Shown here: in pieces, positions 30,774-33,194 of the stretch | Position numbering within the stretch: position 1 is the first letter of the stretch | How the letters are laid out: each line of letters begins with the position of its first letter | Source: Rheinheimera sp. | GTDB taxonomy: Bacteria > Pseudomonadota > Gammaproteobacteria > Enterobacterales > Alteromonadaceae | Direction: 5' to 3' | Length of the DNA: 33,194 nt | Assembly (NCBI GenBank): GCA_003482455.1 | Contig: DMYW01000009.1 | Location: 1-33,194 of the forward strand | Made by a program: the position numbers and the translations under genes | The notes under the pieces: model-generated | The model's input: the letters and a program-made list of their open reading frames with translations, nothing else | Database searches by the model: none | What the model was told of the DNA's origin: nothing

Positions 30774-31544
30774 CTAAGCGGGCACTCCTGAGTGGAACTT
30801 AAAGTCGCTATCTGCGGACTGGATCAACTGAGCCTCCACCGCTGCTAACGCGTCAATGCGCGGCTGGATATCAGGTGCTTTGCCGGTTGCCGCCACTTGT
30901 GCGGCAAGTGTCAGGTAATCCTCAAAATGGCGCGCCTCGGAGCGTAATAACGAGGTGTAAAAACTAGCAAGCTCGGCATCGACGCGCTCGGCGAGCCTTG
31001 CAAAACGTTCACAAGACCGAGCTTCGATTAACGCACCGCAGATCAGTTTATCGACCAGAATCTGCGGCTCGTGCGTTTTACAGTGGCTCAGCAGTTGCTT
31101 GGCGTATCGACCGGCGCTGATGTTGTCATACGCAATGCCACGTTGCTGCATGATTTCCAACACTTGGTAAAAGTGATGCAACTCTTCGCGGATCAGCAGC
31201 ACCATTTTTTCAATAATATCGCTGGAGTAGGGCACATCAGGCCGCGCTTGCAAATTTCGACTGAGTTTGACTTTGTTGCGCAGGCTATCCATATCGCCTT
31301 CAAACCGATAAGCAAAATCTTCAAATGGCTTGAGCCACTCGAGGAGGGCTTGGCTACCGTCTTGGTCGACCGCGTATTTGCGCAGCAGCAACATGGCCGT
31401 TTGCGCGGCTTTAAGCTCACACAACAAGTGATCGGTTAAAAGCACCGGCAGCATGTCTGGCTGCGCCGCCTTCTCAAGCCATGCATCTGGCGTTTGGCAG
31501 TGCAAAAATTGATGAATAGGGGCAAGCAGTTCGGAAAAACTCAT
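30774..31544 (-). CDS. miaE: tRNA 2-methylthio-N6-isopentenyladenosine hydroxylase MiaE
   Basis: MiaE is a non-haem diiron mono-oxygenase that hydroxylates ms2i6A37 of tRNA. The 256-residue helical protein has the expected ligands: E43 (CELKAAQ), E120/E121 with H123/H124 (REELHHFYQ), E174 (EARSCERF) and E203-x-x-H206 (SEARHFEDY). The ribosome-binding site is weak (GAGA). It begins 18 bp after lpxH on the same strand, so it is likely the last or next-to-last gene of a ppiB-lpxH-miaE unit. It is present in a subset of gammaproteobacteria and needs O2. Confidence 0.95.
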   Translation of the reverse strand: MSFSELLAPIHQFLHCQTPDAWLEKAAQPDMLPVLLTDHLLCELKAAQTAMLLLRKYAVDQDGSQALLEWLKPFEDFAYRFEGDMDSLRNKVKLSRNLQARPDVPYSSDIIEKMVLLIREELHHFYQVLEIMQQRGIAYDNISAGRYAKQLLSHCKTHEPQILVDKLICGALIEARSCERFARLAERVDAELASFYTSLLRSEARHFEDYLTLAAQVAATGKAPDIQPRIDALAAVEAQLIQSADSDFKFHSGVPA

Positions 31545-31562
31545 AACAGCAATCTCGATAAA

Positions 31563-32312
31563 TTAGTGATCGGCGTGTTCAAACGGGGAAAATTGCAATA
31601 GCCACTCGGTGGGTGTGACGGTTAGCACCGAGCATTGCTGGTACCAATCACCCAGCACATACCGATACCCCGTGGTGGTTTCCGTCAGCGCAACTTGATG
31701 CACCTGCGGCCTGTGGGTATGGCCATGGATTAGATGATTTACACCGTAGTGTTGCATGACTCGTGGCACTTCATCGGGTGTGACGTCCATAATGGCTGCT
31801 GTTTTAGCCATTTTATCCGAGGCACTGGTGCGGCGAGCCTTGCGCGCCAGGTGCTGCCGATACCACAGCGGCAGATGCAAGATCAGCCATTGCCACCAAG
31901 GTTGGTCCCACCATTGCCGGAATTTCTGATAACCAATATCCAAGGTGCACAGGCTGTCGCCATGCATCAATAAAGTCGGTGTGCCATACAAATCAACCAC
32001 GGTATGCGGGGCCAGTAACGTCAACCCTGCACGCTTGGCATAGCCGTTTTTTAATAAAAAATCTCGATTGCCGTGGCAAAAATACAGGGCCGTACCTGCA
32101 TCATGTAAGCGCTTGAGGCCGGCGGCGACTTCCTGGAGTAAAGGTTCTGGATTGTCATCGCCAATCCATACTTCAAACAAATCACCCAAAATATACAAGG
32201 CGTCGGCGCCTTGGGCGTCGTGCTGTAAAAAACGCAAAAACGCGGCCGTAATATCGGGCCGCGTTGCGCTTAAATGCAGATCTGCAATAAACAGGGTGCG
32301 ATTATTCGCCAT
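31563..32312 (-). CDS. lpxH: UDP-2,3-diacylglucosamine hydrolase LpxH
   Basis: LpxH cleaves UDP-2,3-diacylglucosamine to lipid X in lipid A synthesis at the inner membrane's cytoplasmic face. The 249-residue protein is a calcineurin-like metallophosphoesterase with D11/H13 (ADLHLS), D44 (LGDLFEVWIGDD), N82 (GNRDF), H117 (LMHGD) and HGHTH (196-200). Its start lies inside the 3' end of ppiB (11-bp overlap), so translation is coupled to ppiB. Confidence 0.97.
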   Translation of the reverse strand: MANNRTLFIADLHLSATRPDITAAFLRFLQHDAQGADALYILGDLFEVWIGDDNPEPLLQEVAAGLKRLHDAGTALYFCHGNRDFLLKNGYAKRAGLTLLAPHTVVDLYGTPTLLMHGDSLCTLDIGYQKFRQWWDQPWWQWLILHLPLWYRQHLARKARRTSASDKMAKTAAIMDVTPDEVPRVMQHYGVNHLIHGHTHRPQVHQVALTETTTGYRYVLGDWYQQCSVLTVTPTEWLLQFSPFEHADH

Positions 32313-32799
32313 CGATCTCGGCTTTTTCGATCACCACATTGTCCACAGGCACATCGGCGTGACCAAATTTACGGCCTGTGCGTACGGCTTTGATTTTTTC
32401 AACAACATCAAGGCCTTCAACCACTTCGCCAAACACACAATAACCCCAGCCATCGCGGCTCTCGCTGCTGAAATCTAAGAAGTTATTATTAGCGACGTTA
32501 ATAAAGAATTGGCTGGTCGCTGAATGAGGATCGCTAGTGCGAGCCATGGCGATAGTGCCTTTTTTGTTGGATACACGATTGTTGGCTTCGTTCTTAATCG
32601 GCGCTTTGGTATCTTTTTGTTCCATCTCAGGCGTAAAACCGCCACCTTGGATCATAAAACCATCAATGACACGGTGGAAAATGGTGCCGTCAAAATGACC
32701 GTCTTTGACATAGCTTTTGAAATTTTCAACTGTCACTGGGGCTTTGTCGGCAAACAAAGCCAATTTGATCAGACCAAAATTGGTATGCAGCGTAACCAT
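32302..32799 (-). CDS. ppiB: Peptidyl-prolyl cis-trans isomerase B (cyclophilin)
   Basis: A cytoplasmic cyclophilin that speeds proline isomerisation in folding proteins. The 165-residue protein has F41-H-R-V-I-D-G-F and M49-I-Q-G-G-G, the signature active-site strand, plus SQFFINVANNNFLD and the GYCVFGEVVEG block. The frame extends 11 codons upstream, but ATG at 32799 has AAGGA 7 nt upstream and matches the family start MVTLHTNFG. It heads the ppiB-lpxH-miaE unit and is divergent from cysS, a common gammaproteobacterial arrangement. A good sigma-70 promoter lies 64 bp upstream. Confidence 0.96.
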   Translation of the reverse strand: MVTLHTNFGLIKLALFADKAPVTVENFKSYVKDGHFDGTIFHRVIDGFMIQGGGFTPEMEQKDTKAPIKNEANNRVSNKKGTIAMARTSDPHSATSQFFINVANNNFLDFSSESRDGWGYCVFGEVVEGLDVVEKIKAVRTGRKFGHADVPVDNVVIEKAEIDGE

Positions 32800-32862
32800 A
32801 AGAGTTCCTTTAAGAGCTAAATGCGAGACCAAGTGGCCGCGCGGGTGGGAATCAACTGCGAA

Positions 32863-32891
32863 AGTGTATCAAAAAGCACAGATAAACCCAA
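32863..32891 (-). promoter_or_regulatory. sigma-70 promoter for ppiB-lpxH-miaE
   Basis: On the minus strand TTGGGT (32891-32886) and TACACT (32868-32863) are separated by 17 bp, about 64 bp before ppiB. The 32800-33117 gap of 318 bp otherwise holds only the palindrome at 32995 and the cysS leader; I see no gene in it. Confidence 0.5.
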
Positions 32892-32994
32892 GGCAGGCAG
32901 GAATCTCACCGCTTGGCATCGAAGTGATTCATGCGGCGCAAGTTGTAGTCCAACGCTGGTGCTATGTGGCTTTTTTCGATATAGCCGAGTGTTC

Positions 32995-33010
32995 ACACCG
33001 GTGTTACACT
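32995..33010. promoter_or_regulatory. Palindrome next to a -10-like element upstream of cysS
   Basis: ACACCGGTGT (32995-33004) is a perfect palindrome directly abutting TACACT (33005-33010). AGTGT and ACACT also flank the whole element. No good -35 lies upstream of TACACT. It could be an operator controlling cysS. Confidence 0.3.
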
Positions 33011-33117
33011 ATCGCTTTTTTAGGCGCGATCTGCGGACCTTTTGTTCGTCGAGCCGCCGCCAAACTTTTTTTCACGCGCAGCTTTTTGCGCACTGTTGTT
33101 TAGTTTTTGAGGATTTT

Positions 33118-33194
33118 ATGCTGCAGATTTACAACACACTGACCCGCCAAAAAGAACAATTCAAACCATTAGTCGAAGGCAAAGTCGGCATGTA
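33118..33194 (+). CDS. cysS: Cysteinyl-tRNA synthetase, 5' end (partial)
   Basis: The first 25 codons of a gene cut by the window edge, reading MLQIYNTLTRQKEQF and ending GKVGMY. This matches the N-terminus of CysS (E. coli: MLKIFNTLTRQKEEF, then GEVGMYVCG), which charges tRNA-Cys. GAGG lies 5 nt before the ATG. Divergence from ppiB is the usual neighbourhood. The catalytic and zinc-binding parts are outside the window. Confidence 0.93.
   Translation, partial: MLQIYNTLTRQKEQFKPLVEGKVGM

Noticed and set aside
1..33194. Mobile element, prophage, CRISPR, defence cluster, tRNA or rRNA genes
   Set aside because: No transposase, integrase, direct-repeat array, cloverleaf or rRNA-like sequence was recognised. 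Gene order is conserved housekeeping backbone throughout.

Overview
The window reads as a contiguous piece of housekeeping chromosome from a gammaproteobacterium. The gene content and pairings (rnt next to motY, mnmC divergent from fabB, pdxB-asd-fimV-truA-accD-folC-dedD-cvpA-purF, ppiB divergent from cysS) match gammaproteobacterial backbone order. MotY, a T-ring protein of sodium-driven polar flagella, together with FimV and MiaE suggests an aquatic, polarly flagellated lineage near Alteromonadales/Chromatiales (a Rheinheimera-like organism is my guess, not proven). Base composition looks even at roughly 50% GC. I see no tRNA, rRNA, CRISPR array, transposase, integrase, phage gene or toxin-antitoxin pair.

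Layout. 1-2500 (+): the tail of a probable adk, then hemH, a MAPEG-family membrane protein and an alpha/beta hydrolase in one tight run. 2524-3768 (-): a small heat-shock protein downstream of an exported thiol peroxidase. 3915-5923 (+): a REC-CheC-like response regulator followed after 2 bp by a PAS-GGDEF diguanylate cyclase with an intact inhibitory site. 6020-10767 (-): the stress trio prkA-yeaH-spoVR. 11036-12923: iron superoxide dismutase (-) divergent from grxD (+), then a 2-Cys peroxiredoxin (+). 13032-14808: rnt (-) divergent from motY (+). 14877-18231: mnmC (-) divergent from fabB (+). 18393-29990 (+): the long pdxB-asd / fimV / truA / accD-folC-dedD / cvpA-purF series. 30049-32799 (-): a Yip1-family membrane protein, then miaE, lpxH and ppiB. 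33118-end (+): start of cysS.

Themes. Oxidative and iron stress is well represented (periplasmic Tpx, 2-Cys peroxiredoxin, SodB, GrxD, HemH). tRNA modification appears three times (TruA, MnmC, MiaE). Fatty-acid supply is represented by fabB and accD, and cell-pole, division and motility functions by FimV, DedD, MotY and the diguanylate cyclase. Most transcription units end in clear intrinsic terminators, and those between convergent genes look bidirectional.

The most interesting signals are non-coding or contextual: a FabR/FadR-like operator pair in front of fabB; a sigma-54-like promoter in front of motY; a long nested inverted repeat between truA and accD; paired dyads in the sodB-grxD divergent region; a heat-shock-type promoter with a long leader in front of the small heat-shock gene; the CheC-like regulator/cyclase pair; and a possible small basic protein upstream of prkA. 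I found no clearly new multi-gene system. All promoter, operator and RNA-structure calls were made by eye.
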